Assembly (NCBI RefSeq): GCF_017581965.1 | Contig: NZ_JAGEVF010000003.1 | Span: 1 to 64,000, forward strand | DNA: 64,000 nucleotides | From: Winogradskyella pelagia | GTDB lineage: Bacteria > Bacteroidota > Bacteroidia > Flavobacteriales > Flavobacteriaceae | Direction of reading: 5' to 3' | Part shown: positions 52,295-60,407 of the stretch, in pieces | How positions within the stretch are numbered: the stretch's first letter is position 1 | Layout of the letters: each line of letters starts with the position of its first letter | Position numbers and translations under genes: made by a program | Notes under the pieces: generated by a model | What the model was told of the DNA's origin: nothing | What the model saw: the letters and a program-made list of their open reading frames with translations, nothing else | Databases searched by the model: none

Positions 52295-52305
52295 ATTTGG
52301 GTATT

Positions 52306-52833
52306 TTAATGTTCTGTATTTTTTAAAAGTTTAATAATTTCTTTGTTATGGGCAATTTCAGCATAATCTATAGGCTTTCGGTCTTTTTTGTCCTTTATGC
52401 TCGCATCAGCACTATTATTTAATAACAATCTCACCATATTACTATTATCTAGCATCACAGCGTAGTGCAAATTAGAGGTTCCATTAGCATCTGTTATGTT
52501 TGGGTCAGCACCTAATTTAAGTAACACCTCAGCCAAATCCTTATGACCCCGAAATACAGCTGCCATTAAAGGAGTTCCGTAATCACCATTAACATTTAAA
52601 TCCTTCACCTTATTTGCTAAATAAACTGCTACTTCTTTATTACCATGATAGCATGCAATAGTTAAAGGGAAATAACCTTTATCATTGGCAATATTTAAGC
52701 TTTTTGGTTCTTTTATCAAAAATGACTTTAACTCTTCAACTCCTCCGTTTCTGGCAATATCATAGATACTTATTTCTTGACCAAATACACCTAAACTTAT
52801 TAAAGTAAAAAATAAAAATAGTTTACAATTCAA
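52306..52833 (-). CDS. Exported ankyrin-repeat protein
   Basis: This 175-residue protein has a signal peptide (about 1-18) and four ankyrin repeats (about 35-170). They read NDKGYFPLTIACYHGNKEVAVYL, GDYGTPLMAAVFRGHKDLAEVLL, NGTSNLHYAVMLDNSNMVRLLL and KDRKPIDYAEIAHNKEIIKLL. It should work in the periplasm or at the envelope, binding a partner protein. It heads a two-gene unit with the DOMON/T9SS protein, so the two products may be partners; that is inference. Confidence 0.85.
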   Translation of the reverse strand: MNCKLFLFFTLISLGVFGQEISIYDIARNGGVEELKSFLIKEPKSLNIANDKGYFPLTIACYHGNKEVAVYLANKVKDLNVNGDYGTPLMAAVFRGHKDLAEVLLKLGADPNITDANGTSNLHYAVMLDNSNMVRLLLNNSADASIKDKKDRKPIDYAEIAHNKEIIKLLKNTEH

Positions 52834-52876
52834 ATAACAGGTCTTATTTTAAGAACTTAATAAATACTAAATTAGA

Positions 52877-52894
52877 AATTATTGCTTAATAATT
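52877..52894 (-). terminator. Weak hairpin after carB
   Basis: AATTATT-GCTT-AATAATT, 7 bp, A+T only, lies past the carB stop on the minus strand. Low confidence; an uninterrupted T-run precedes it rather than follows it. Confidence 0.3.
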
Positions 52895-52920
52895 ACTTTT
52901 TTCAGAAAAAAAAGAGGGTT

Positions 52921-55773
52921 TTACTTACTCAAATACATCTTACGTCTAGCATATAAATCATAAAACTCATCATCTTTTAAACTATCTATGAATAAGATAC
53001 TTTCTCCAGTACTCTTCATTTCAGGGCCTAATTGCTTATTAACATTGGGGAATTTATTGAAAGAGAATACAGGCTGCTTTATGGCATAACCCTCTAACTG
53101 CGGGTTAAATTCAAAATCTGTTACTTTCTTTTCCCCCAGCATAACCTTTGTTGCATAATTCACATAAGGCTCTCCATATGCTTTGGCAATAAATGGTACT
53201 GTTCTAGAAGCTCTTGGGTTAGCTTCAATAATATAAACGGTATCGTCCTTTATGGCAAATTGGATATTAATTAAGCCTACCGTGTTTAAAGCCAATGCAA
53301 TTTTCTTTGTATGATCTTTAATTTGTTGCATTACAAACTCCCCTAGATTAAAAGGTGGTAATGTTGCATTACTATCACCTGAGTGAATACCACAGGGCTC
53401 TATATGTTCCATGATACCAATGATATAGACATTTTCACCGTCGCAAATGGCATCAGCCTCAGCTTCAATAGCACCATCTAAGTAATGATCTAATAACAAT
53501 TTATTACCCGGAATAGATTTTAGCAAGTCAATAACGTGCTCTTCTAATTCTTTTTTATTGATAACGATCTTCATGCCTTGCCCTCCAAGTACGTAAGACG
53601 GCCTTACCAAAATTGGAAAATTGAGTTCGTCAGCAACCTTTAAGGCCTCTTCAGCGGACTCGGCTGTATCAAATTGTGGATAAGGAATATTATTTTCTTT
53701 TAATAGTGTAGAAAAGCTTCCTCTATCCTCTGCCAAATCCAAAGATTGATAGCTTGTCCCCATGATTTTAACACCGTAACGATCTAATTTTTCAGCTAGC
53801 TTTAAAGCCGTTTGACCTCCAAGTTGAACAATAACACCTTCTGGTTTTTCATGCTGAATGATATCGTAAATGTGTTCCCAAAATACAGGCTCAAAATAGA
53901 GCTTATCAGCGATATCAAAATCTGTTGAAACGGTTTCGGGGTTACAGTTAATCATTATGGTTTCATAATCACATTCTGCTGCTGCAAGTACACCATGAAC
54001 ACAACAATAGTCAAATTCAATCCCTTGTCCAATTCGATTTGGTCCTGATCCTAAAACTATTATTTTCTTTCTATCCGTCACTACACTTTCATTATCAACA
54101 GTGACCGTGCCATCTGGATATTGTACTTCACTTTCAAACGTAGAATAATAGTATGGGGTTTGGGCTTTAAATTCGGCAGCACAGGTATCTACCAATTTAT
54201 AAACACGATTTATATTGAACTCCCGCCGCTTGTTATAAACCTGACTTTCTAAACAATCGAGCATATGCGCTATCTGCCTGTCTCCATAGCCTTTCTGCTT
54301 GGCTTCTAACAATAGTTCGCGCTCAATAGTTTCAATTTTATAGGTGGAGATTTCCTTCTCTAGATGGAACAATTCCTCATATTGTTTGAGGAACCACATA
54401 TCTATTCTCGTAATCTCATGGATACGACTCAATGGTATTCCCATTGCAATAGCATCATAAATTACAAATACGCGATCCCAACTCGCGAATTTTAGTTTTT
54501 CTATAATTTGCTCGTAATTCTTGTATCCCTTTCCATCAGCGCCTAAACCATTTCTTTTGATTTCTAAGGATTGTGTAGCCTTATGCAATGCCTCTTGGAA
54601 GGAACGACCTATGGCCATAACTTCACCAACGGCCTTCATTTGAAGTCCAAGCGTTCTGTCCGAACCTTCAAACTTATCAAAGTTCCAGCGTGGTATCTTC
54701 ACAATCACATAATCCAAGGTAGGTTCAAATAATGCTGATGTAGATTTGGTAATTTGATTACTCAATTCGTCCAGCGTATAACCTAATGCCAATTTAGCCG
54801 CTATTTTCGCTATTGGGTAACCTGTTGCTTTACTTGCTAAGGCAGAAGATCGAGATACCCTTGGATTAATTTCAATGGCAATGATTTCTTCTTCTTCATC
54901 TGGACTTACAGCAAACTGTACATTACAACCACCAGCAAAATCCCCAATACTACGCATCATATGAATGGCCATATCGCGCATTTTCTGAAATGTTTTATCT
55001 GATAAGGTCATTGCTGGAGCTACAGTTATAGAATCGCCCGTGTGAATTCCCATGGGATCCATATTCTCAATCGTACAGATAATAACAACATTGTCGTTCT
55101 TATCGCGGAGTAACTCTAATTCATATTCTTTCCAACCCAATAGTGCTTTATCGATCATGACTTCATGAATCGGAGAAATCTCTAGTCCACGGGTTAAGGA
55201 TTCATCAAATTCCTCCTCGTTATAAACAATTGAAGCTCCTGCTCCACCAAGTGTAAAGGACGCTCTAATACATAAGGGAAATCCAAACTCTTGCGCAATT
55301 TCTTTCCCTTTCAAATAGGATGTTGCTGTTTCTTGTGGTGCCATGCCAACACCAATCTTACCCATTAAATCCCTAAACTGCTCTCTATCTTCAGTAATAT
55401 TTATGGCATCAATATCCACACCTATAATCTCTACACCAAAATCTTCCCAAATGCCCTTCTCATCTGCTTCAATACAAAGATTTAAGGCCGTTTGGCCTCC
55501 CATTGTTGGTAAAACCGCGTCAATTTGAGGATGTTCCTTTAAGATTTTTAAAATAGACTTTGTGGTTAATGGCAATAAATACACGTGGTCGGCCATGGTT
55601 GGATCTGTCATTATCGTTGCTGGATTAGAATTGATCAAAATAGTTTCAATTCCATCTTCCCGAAGTGAACGCAGGGCTTGTGAACCAGAATAATCAAATT
55701 CACATGCTTGACCTATTATTATTGGACCAGAACCAATTAAAAGGATAGATTTTAAATTTTTATTTTTTGGCAT
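52921..55773 (-). CDS. carB: Carbamoyl-phosphate synthase large subunit, lacking the C-terminal MGS domain
   Basis: This 950-residue enzyme makes carbamoyl phosphate from bicarbonate, ammonia and two ATP for pyrimidine and arginine synthesis. Two ATP-grasp halves are present, each with its signature: GSGPIIIGQACEFDYSGSQ and INPRVSRSSALASKATGYPIAK in the first, GSGPNRIGQGIEFDYCCVH and IEANPRASRTVPFIAKAYG in the second. The chain ends just after the second half, at EFYDLYARRKMYLSK. The family's usual MGS-like regulatory domain of about 120 residues is absent, so UMP and ornithine control through that domain cannot act. The carA partner is not in this window. Confidence 0.95.
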   Translation of the reverse strand: MPKNKNLKSILLIGSGPIIIGQACEFDYSGSQALRSLREDGIETILINSNPATIMTDPTMADHVYLLPLTTKSILKILKEHPQIDAVLPTMGGQTALNLCIEADEKGIWEDFGVEIIGVDIDAINITEDREQFRDLMGKIGVGMAPQETATSYLKGKEIAQEFGFPLCIRASFTLGGAGASIVYNEEEFDESLTRGLEISPIHEVMIDKALLGWKEYELELLRDKNDNVVIICTIENMDPMGIHTGDSITVAPAMTLSDKTFQKMRDMAIHMMRSIGDFAGGCNVQFAVSPDEEEEIIAIEINPRVSRSSALASKATGYPIAKIAAKLALGYTLDELSNQITKSTSALFEPTLDYVIVKIPRWNFDKFEGSDRTLGLQMKAVGEVMAIGRSFQEALHKATQSLEIKRNGLGADGKGYKNYEQIIEKLKFASWDRVFVIYDAIAMGIPLSRIHEITRIDMWFLKQYEELFHLEKEISTYKIETIERELLLEAKQKGYGDRQIAHMLDCLESQVYNKRREFNINRVYKLVDTCAAEFKAQTPYYYSTFESEVQYPDGTVTVDNESVVTDRKKIIVLGSGPNRIGQGIEFDYCCVHGVLAAAECDYETIMINCNPETVSTDFDIADKLYFEPVFWEHIYDIIQHEKPEGVIVQLGGQTALKLAEKLDRYGVKIMGTSYQSLDLAEDRGSFSTLLKENNIPYPQFDTAESAEEALKVADELNFPILVRPSYVLGGQGMKIVINKKELEEHVIDLLKSIPGNKLLLDHYLDGAIEAEADAICDGENVYIIGIMEHIEPCGIHSGDSNATLPPFNLGEFVMQQIKDHTKKIALALNTVGLINIQFAIKDDTVYIIEANPRASRTVPFIAKAYGEPYVNYATKVMLGEKKVTDFEFNPQLEGYAIKQPVFSFNKFPNVNKQLGPEMKSTGESILFIDSLKDDEFYDLYARRKMYLSK

Positions 55774-55822
55774 GAAGTTATTTTTTTCGGTGTGTAAAAA
55801 TAGTTATCAATAGGGTACAAAA

Positions 55823-55850
55823 AAAGGCGTTACACCTAAGTAACACCTTT
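55823..55850 (-). terminator. Terminator of rpmH
   Basis: AAAGGCGTTAC (55823-55833) pairs with GTAACACCTTT (55840-55850) with one G-T pair, followed by a T7 run on the minus strand. Confidence 0.8.
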
Positions 55851-55872
55851 AAATATTAACAATTGTTAATCA

Positions 55873-56034
55873 TTATTTTTTATGTCTTGCTTCTGAAGAT
55901 ACAGACAATTTCTTTCTTCCTTTAGCTCTTCTACGTGCTAATACTTTTCTTCCGTTGACAGATGCCATTCTCTCTCTGAAACCGTGCTTATTTCTTCTTT
56001 TACGCTTTGACGGTTGAAACGTTCTTTTACTCAT
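55873..56034 (-). CDS. rpmH: 50S ribosomal protein L34
   Basis: This 53-residue basic ribosomal protein reads [20 protein letters not shown] at its start and continues with the family's [20 protein letters not shown] block. It is slightly longer than the usual 44-46 residues because of a C-terminal tail ([12 protein letters not shown]), as in other Bacteroidota. It has its own promoter and terminator. The neighbours of many bacterial rpmH genes (rnpA, dnaA) are not adjacent here. Confidence 0.97.
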   Translation of the reverse strand: MSKRTFQPSKRKRRNKHGFRERMASVNGRKVLARRRAKGRKKLSVSSEARHKK

Positions 56035-56094
56035 TGTCTTATATCTTTAAACTGCGTTAGCTTTATTAATTAAGGCTAGTTTGAAAACTGCGTG

Positions 56095-56124
56095 CAAATA
56101 TACAACAAGTTTTTACTTTCACAA
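56095..56124 (-). promoter_or_regulatory. Promoter of rpmH
   Basis: On the minus strand TTG (56122-56124) and TATATTTG (56095-56102) are 19 bp apart. The predicted leader is about 55 nt. Confidence 0.65.
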
Positions 56125-56157
56125 GAGCTCTAATAAAATATTTTTAATAGTTTTTGT

Positions 56158-56165
56158 TACCTTTG
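56158..56165 (+). promoter_or_regulatory. -7 element of the TPR-protein gene
   Basis: TACCTTTG, a consensus match, 22 bp before the ATG at 56188. Confidence 0.6.
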
Positions 56166-56187
56166 CCCACTCTAAAAATTAAGACTA

Positions 56188-56766
56188 ATGTTCAATAAAA
56201 ATATAAAATTAATAATCGCTGCATTAATAATCGCATATGCCATTTATCAATTCACTGAAGGATATATTGGCAATGGTATTATGTATATTTTGCTATCTAC
56301 GATATTCATTTTTCTTTATTTCAAGAATGAATTAATTCTACTTGCTTTTTTGAGATTGCGCAAGCAAGACTTTCCTGGTGCAAAAAAGTGGTTAGATAAA
56401 ATTAAAAATCCCGAAGGCGCTCTCGTTAAAAAACAACAGGGCTATCTTAACTATTTAAATGGTATTATGGTTTCCCAAACCAATATGAATGATGCGGAAA
56501 AGTATTTTAAGAAAGCTATTAATTTAGGGTTATCCATGGACCATGATTTAGCAATGGCCAAATTAAACTTGGCTGGTATTGCATTTACAAAAAGACGCAA
56601 ACAAGAAGCGCAAAAACTACTATCTGAAGCGGAAAAACTAGATAAAAGAGATATGCTTGCTGAACAGATAAAAATGATGAAGCAACAAATGAAAAAAGCG
56701 TCTATTCCGAAACAGCAATATGGGCAACCTACATCGTCGAGACAGAATAGAAGAAGTAGACGTTAA
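56188..56766 (+). CDS. Membrane-anchored TPR-type protein
   Basis: This 192-residue protein has two N-terminal membrane helices (about 5-20 and 28-48) and then a soluble helical domain with tetratricopeptide-like pairs (about 55-155; LNYLNGIMVSQTNMNDAEKYFKKAINLG, AKLNLAGIAFTKRRKQEAQKLLSEAEKL). The tail is rich in Gln, Ser and Arg. It probably scaffolds a membrane complex from the cytoplasmic side. The role is unknown. It converges with cls, 6 bp away. Confidence 0.8.
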   Translation: MFNKNIKLIIAALIIAYAIYQFTEGYIGNGIMYILLSTIFIFLYFKNELILLAFLRLRKQDFPGAKKWLDKIKNPEGALVKKQQGYLNYLNGIMVSQTNMNDAEKYFKKAINLGLSMDHDLAMAKLNLAGIAFTKRRKQEAQKLLSEAEKLDKRDMLAEQIKMMKQQMKKASIPKQQYGQPTSSRQNRRSRR

Positions 56767-56772
56767 TTGCCC

Positions 56773-58221
56773 TTACAAAAGCGGTGCTAATAATTTAGAA
56801 AGGGATTCTATGAATTTTTGGGCAATAGGTCTATCTATCCAGTTATCTAAATATAACTGCTCCGCCTCTTTAATATCCTGCTGAAATTGTTCTTTCAGTG
56901 TGTAACTCGTCTCTTTGTCGTAAATGAAAGCGTTGACCTCAAAATTGATGTCAAAACTGCGATAATCCATATTAGCAGTACCAACTGAACAAATTTCATC
57001 ATCTAACACCATAGTCTTGGCATGAATGAATCCCTTTTCATAACGGTAAACCTCCACGCCAGCCTCTAAAACAGTTTTCAAGTATGAATTTGTTGCGGAA
57101 CCCGAAATCCATGAGTCTGATTTTTTGGGAATAAGCAGCTTAACATCTATTCCACTCCTAGTTGCGATTTGAAGCGCAGCTAGTATTTCATCATTTGGAA
57201 TAAAATATGGAGTTGTAATGTAGATATACGATCGTGCTGCCATTATTGCCGCAAAAACGGCCTCCATAATATTTGGCCAATCAGTATCTGGACCACTAGA
57301 AGTAATTTGCACACCAGCCCTATTATTTGGTTTATGCTTAGGGAAATAGAATTCTGACAATTTTACCGGTTCATTCTGAACAAAATCCCAAGTAGTAAAA
57401 AATAATATCTGCAATGGCTTAACAGCCTCACCTTCAATCCGTAAATGCGTATCGCGCCAATATCTAGATTTGCCATCATTTATGTAATGATCTGCAATGT
57501 TAACACCTCCTAAAAAGCCAATTTTACCATCGATTATTAAAATTTTACGGTGATCTCTGTAGTTCATTTTCCCTGTTAGTCCAGAGAATAAAACAGGCAT
57601 AAATGGGTGGTGCAGTACACCAGCCTCATTAAGCTTATTCTTGTTTGTTGAAGAAATGTTACTGCCAACATCATCATACACCAATTTTACCTCAACACCC
57701 TCCTGTGCTTTTTTACAGAGTATTTCAATAACTTCATTACCGATAACATCATCTTCAATGATGTAATATTCCATATGTATGTGATGCTCTGCAGCTCTCA
57801 AGTCTCTCAGAAAAACTTCAAACTTCTCTTCCCCATTAATTAATATTTGTAGGTTATTATAAGTTGTGAGTTTAGATTTTTCGCTATTGTGTATAAGCTT
57901 GTAAAGTTTAGATTTTTCTTGAAGTATTTCTTCAACTTCGTCTTCCTCTTCTTCGTTAAGACTCAACTCGTTCAATATTTTTTGAACTACTTTTTGATCT
58001 AAAACATTCTTACGGTTAAAGATTTTGGTTTTTCTGTAGTCTTGACCAAATAAGACATAAACCACCAAACCTAAAAAAGGAACAAGCAATAAGACCAAAA
58101 TATAGCTAATAGTCTTACTAGGATTTAATTGTTTAAATAGAATAACAAATATGAGAACAACGGCCAATACATAATTTGCTATAACTAAAAATGACCATAT
58201 ATGAGATGTGAAATAATCCAA
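56773..58221 (-). CDS. cls: Cardiolipin synthase
   Basis: This 482-residue phospholipase-D-family enzyme joins two phosphatidylglycerol molecules into cardiolipin and glycerol. Two N-terminal membrane helices (about 10-30 and 38-58) precede the catalytic core. Both HKD motifs are intact: HRKILIIDGKIGFLGG (about 227) and HAKTMVLDDEICSVGTANMD (about 403), with the family's NMDYRSF and RSGIDVKLLIP segments. An acidic stretch (EEEEDEVEEI) near residue 96 is unusual. It starts 3 bp after the transglycosylase gene on the same strand. Confidence 0.92.
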   Translation of the reverse strand: MDYFTSHIWSFLVIANYVLAVVLIFVILFKQLNPSKTISYILVLLLVPFLGLVVYVLFGQDYRKTKIFNRKNVLDQKVVQKILNELSLNEEEEDEVEEILQEKSKLYKLIHNSEKSKLTTYNNLQILINGEEKFEVFLRDLRAAEHHIHMEYYIIEDDVIGNEVIEILCKKAQEGVEVKLVYDDVGSNISSTNKNKLNEAGVLHHPFMPVLFSGLTGKMNYRDHRKILIIDGKIGFLGGVNIADHYINDGKSRYWRDTHLRIEGEAVKPLQILFFTTWDFVQNEPVKLSEFYFPKHKPNNRAGVQITSSGPDTDWPNIMEAVFAAIMAARSYIYITTPYFIPNDEILAALQIATRSGIDVKLLIPKKSDSWISGSATNSYLKTVLEAGVEVYRYEKGFIHAKTMVLDDEICSVGTANMDYRSFDINFEVNAFIYDKETSYTLKEQFQQDIKEAEQLYLDNWIDRPIAQKFIESLSKLLAPLL

Positions 58222-58224
58222 AGC

Positions 58225-59160
58225 CTATGGCTTAGATAGGTAGTAGCCTTTTTCTGGAATCTGAATGGTGTATTCTTTTTGAGTTTTATTATTTAGATGT
58301 TTTTCTCTTAACCAAGGGTTATGTAATTTCAATATTTTGTAATTGATGTCAAAGCCATGGGCAAATTTCGTGAAATCGGTTATCGCTGAATCTACTTTTA
58401 CGTCGTAAGTTGGAATAGGTCTGTATAAATCTGAAGGATTAAAATTAAAACCATAGCGCGTTGGATGGTTTAAGATCTCTTTTAAAGCAACTATTCTAAA
58501 AATATAACGACCCGTTTCTTCTCCAAGCAATAAATCGTAATAATCCTTAACATCTTGGTCTTCTAATCGTCTTGAAATTCCTGCCACTCCCGCGTTATAG
58601 GATGCAGCTGCTAATGTCCAGGAACCGAACTTTTCCTGGGCTTCTTTTAAGTAAGTACAGGCAACCTCAGTTGCCTTTTCTAAATTATAGCGCTCGTCCA
58701 CGTTAGAGTTTATCTCCAAGCCGTTTTCACGACCTGTAGCCTTCATTATCTGCCAAAAGCCTCTTGCTCCAGCTGGAGACACAGCATTGGTTAAACCACT
58801 TTCTATGACAGCGAGGTACTTAAAATCTTCTGGTACGCCATTTTTTTCTAAAATAGGCTCAATGATTGGGAAATACTTTTGAGCGCGCTTAAACATAAGC
58901 AAACCATTGGACTGCCAATAGGTATTAACCAGTAACTCCCTATCCATACGCTCATAGATATCAGGATTTTCAATGGGTAATTCTTCACCCGAAAAGTTCA
59001 ACCCCATGGGCATTTCTAATGCATAGACGTTATAATCATTGATTATGGGTTTTTCTTTACCAAAAGTTTCATCTGAAGGTGCTTTTTGCATTGAGAATAT
59101 TAAAAGACCAAAAATAGCCACTAGACCAATTGCTGCAAGTAGGTTCTTAAGTAGTTGCAT
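58225..59160 (-). CDS. Lytic transglycosylase, SLT/MltD-like
   Basis: This 311-residue enzyme should cleave peptidoglycan glycan strands in the periplasm. An N-terminal membrane helix (about 6-24) is followed by the SLT domain (about 100-230). The catalytic Glu lies in YLAVIESGLTNAVSPAGARGFWQIM, read as VIESGL then AGARGFWQIM. The AASYNAGVAGISRRL motif completes the fold. The C-terminal part holds no clear LysM domain. Gene order with cls and an alpha/beta hydrolase gene suggests an envelope-related operon. Confidence 0.9.
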   Translation of the reverse strand: MQLLKNLLAAIGLVAIFGLLIFSMQKAPSDETFGKEKPIINDYNVYALEMPMGLNFSGEELPIENPDIYERMDRELLVNTYWQSNGLLMFKRAQKYFPIIEPILEKNGVPEDFKYLAVIESGLTNAVSPAGARGFWQIMKATGRENGLEINSNVDERYNLEKATEVACTYLKEAQEKFGSWTLAAASYNAGVAGISRRLEDQDVKDYYDLLLGEETGRYIFRIVALKEILNHPTRYGFNFNPSDLYRPIPTYDVKVDSAITDFTKFAHGFDINYKILKLHNPWLREKHLNNKTQKEYTIQIPEKGYYLSKP

Positions 59161-59209
59161 AACGTTTAATTTTTTCTAAATGTAAGTAAACTATTTATTT
59201 CTTTCAAAT

Positions 59210-59872
59210 TCAACACTCTATGAGCTTTGGTAAATTTTCATTAAACCATTTGAATTTGTTAATTATCATAATATGTGTACCACCTTTAACAACGATACAT
59301 TCACCTTGGCATGAGTGAGGAAATACCAAATCTTTGTCACCGTGAATATATATGGCCTCAGGATTTGGCTCATCTTGGTTCCAGCACACTATCTGCTCGA
59401 TGGACCAATCTAAATAGGTCTTATCAGTTACAGAAAGGTATTTTTTGTATAAATCAACTCTTTTTTTAATTGTTTCTCCAAAAGCGTACTTTGCTAATAA
59501 ATCTATATTGCTCACCAACTGTGTTGGCAAAACTTTATAGGCTTTAGTGTACTTTAATAGTTTTAAGCGTTTAGGCAGTTCGTGATGCGATTTAACGCTA
59601 GATACAACAAAAAGTTTTTTAAGATTAAGGAATTTAGCCATTTCTTGCACCAACATTCCTCCAAATGAGACACCAAGCAACACGGAATTATCATACTCTA
59701 TAAAATTGCACATACGTTTTGCATAGCAAGAAAGACTCTCGTTCTTTTGAGGTATTTGCCACTCTAACCAATGAATACAATAGCGGTCTTCTGGAAGTTT
59801 GATATTTTCAAATATTGAAGGATTAGCTGCCATTCCTGGCATTAAATAAACATGTGTAATTTGGTTGCTCAT
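59210..59872 (-). CDS. Alpha/beta hydrolase
   Basis: This 220-residue protein has the alpha/beta-hydrolase fold with an oxyanion segment (LMPGMAANPSIF), the nucleophile elbow GVSFGG near residues 63-68, an acid in HGDKDLVFP and the catalytic His in VVKGGTHIMI. No signal peptide is seen. The substrate is unknown. It is 49 bp upstream of the transglycosylase gene on the same strand, and may be the first gene of that operon. Confidence 0.82.
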   Translation of the reverse strand: MSNQITHVYLMPGMAANPSIFENIKLPEDRYCIHWLEWQIPQKNESLSCYAKRMCNFIEYDNSVLLGVSFGGMLVQEMAKFLNLKKLFVVSSVKSHHELPKRLKLLKYTKAYKVLPTQLVSNIDLLAKYAFGETIKKRVDLYKKYLSVTDKTYLDWSIEQIVCWNQDEPNPEAIYIHGDKDLVFPHSCQGECIVVKGGTHIMIINKFKWFNENLPKLIEC

Positions 59873-59957
59873 ACTCCTTAACTTCTAATATTTCGCCTAA
59901 TGGCACAAGTATATTAAGCATCTCAACCACCTGCCAGCCCCCTGTTTTAACACTTGG

Positions 59958-59983
59958 AAATAAGCACTTTGCTTATTTTTTTG
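59958..59983 (+). terminator. Orphan terminator-like hairpin
   Basis: AAATAAGCA-CTT-TGCTTATTT, a perfect 9-bp stem with a 3-nt loop, is followed by a T-run on the plus strand. No plus-strand gene ends upstream of it within the last 80 bp, and it abuts the promoter of the 60055 gene. Confidence 0.45.
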
Positions 59984-59991
59984 TACCTTTG
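59984..59991 (+). promoter_or_regulatory. -7 element of the GNAT-like gene
   Basis: TACCTTTG, consensus match, 63 bp before the ATG at 60055, leaving a leader of about 57 nt. Confidence 0.55.
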
Positions 59992-60054
59992 CCCTGCAAA
60001 ACTATATAATTATATAGTATCTACACGCCAACCGCAAATTAAAATAATATAATT

Positions 60055-60351
60055 ATGACAGAAACTGCCGAATTGATTGACAACGATTTTTTACGTCAAT
60101 TTGAATTAAAGGTTGACGATGACATGGCTGTTATCGAGTATTCCCTCCAAGAACGAAAGATATTCTTAACCAAAATTGTGATTCCAGATACCATTAACTC
60201 TGAAGATTTTGAAAAAGAATTTTTAGCCATGGTATTTGATAGTATAAAAGAACGTAACATCAGTGTAGTCCCTACAAGTCCTCAGATTGCTAAATTTGTA
60301 AGAAGAAACAGAAAATATAAAAGAATGCTTCCGGTAGGCATTCGTATATAG
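60055..60351 (+). CDS. Small YjdJ-type GNAT-like protein
   Basis: This 98-residue protein resembles the small GNAT acetyltransferases of the YjdJ/YidJ type. It has a strand pair (MAVIEYSLQERKIFLTKIVIPD) and the C-terminal VVPTSPQIAKFVRRNRKYKRML, the family's conserved closing block. The glycine-rich acetyl-CoA loop is replaced by acidic residues (NSEDFEKEF), so catalysis is doubtful. It is transcribed alone and ends in a strong terminator. Confidence 0.7.
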   Translation: MTETAELIDNDFLRQFELKVDDDMAVIEYSLQERKIFLTKIVIPDTINSEDFEKEFLAMVFDSIKERNISVVPTSPQIAKFVRRNRKYKRMLPVGIRI

Positions 60352-60372
60352 ATTTTAAATGATTTTAAACAG

Positions 60373-60404
60373 AAACCCAAAGCAGCATTGTTTTGGGTTT
60401 TTTG
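60373..60404 (+). terminator. Terminator of the GNAT-like gene
   Basis: AAACCCAAA (60373-60381) and TTTGGGTTT (60392-60400) pair perfectly around a 10-nt loop, followed by a T-run. Confidence 0.85.
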
Positions 60405-60407
60405 TTT

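Noticed and set aside
55855-55870. Palindrome ATTAACAATTGTTAAT just past rpmH
   Set aside because: It is perfect but A+T-rich, next to a clear terminator and with no promoter to act on; chance is a sufficient explanation.
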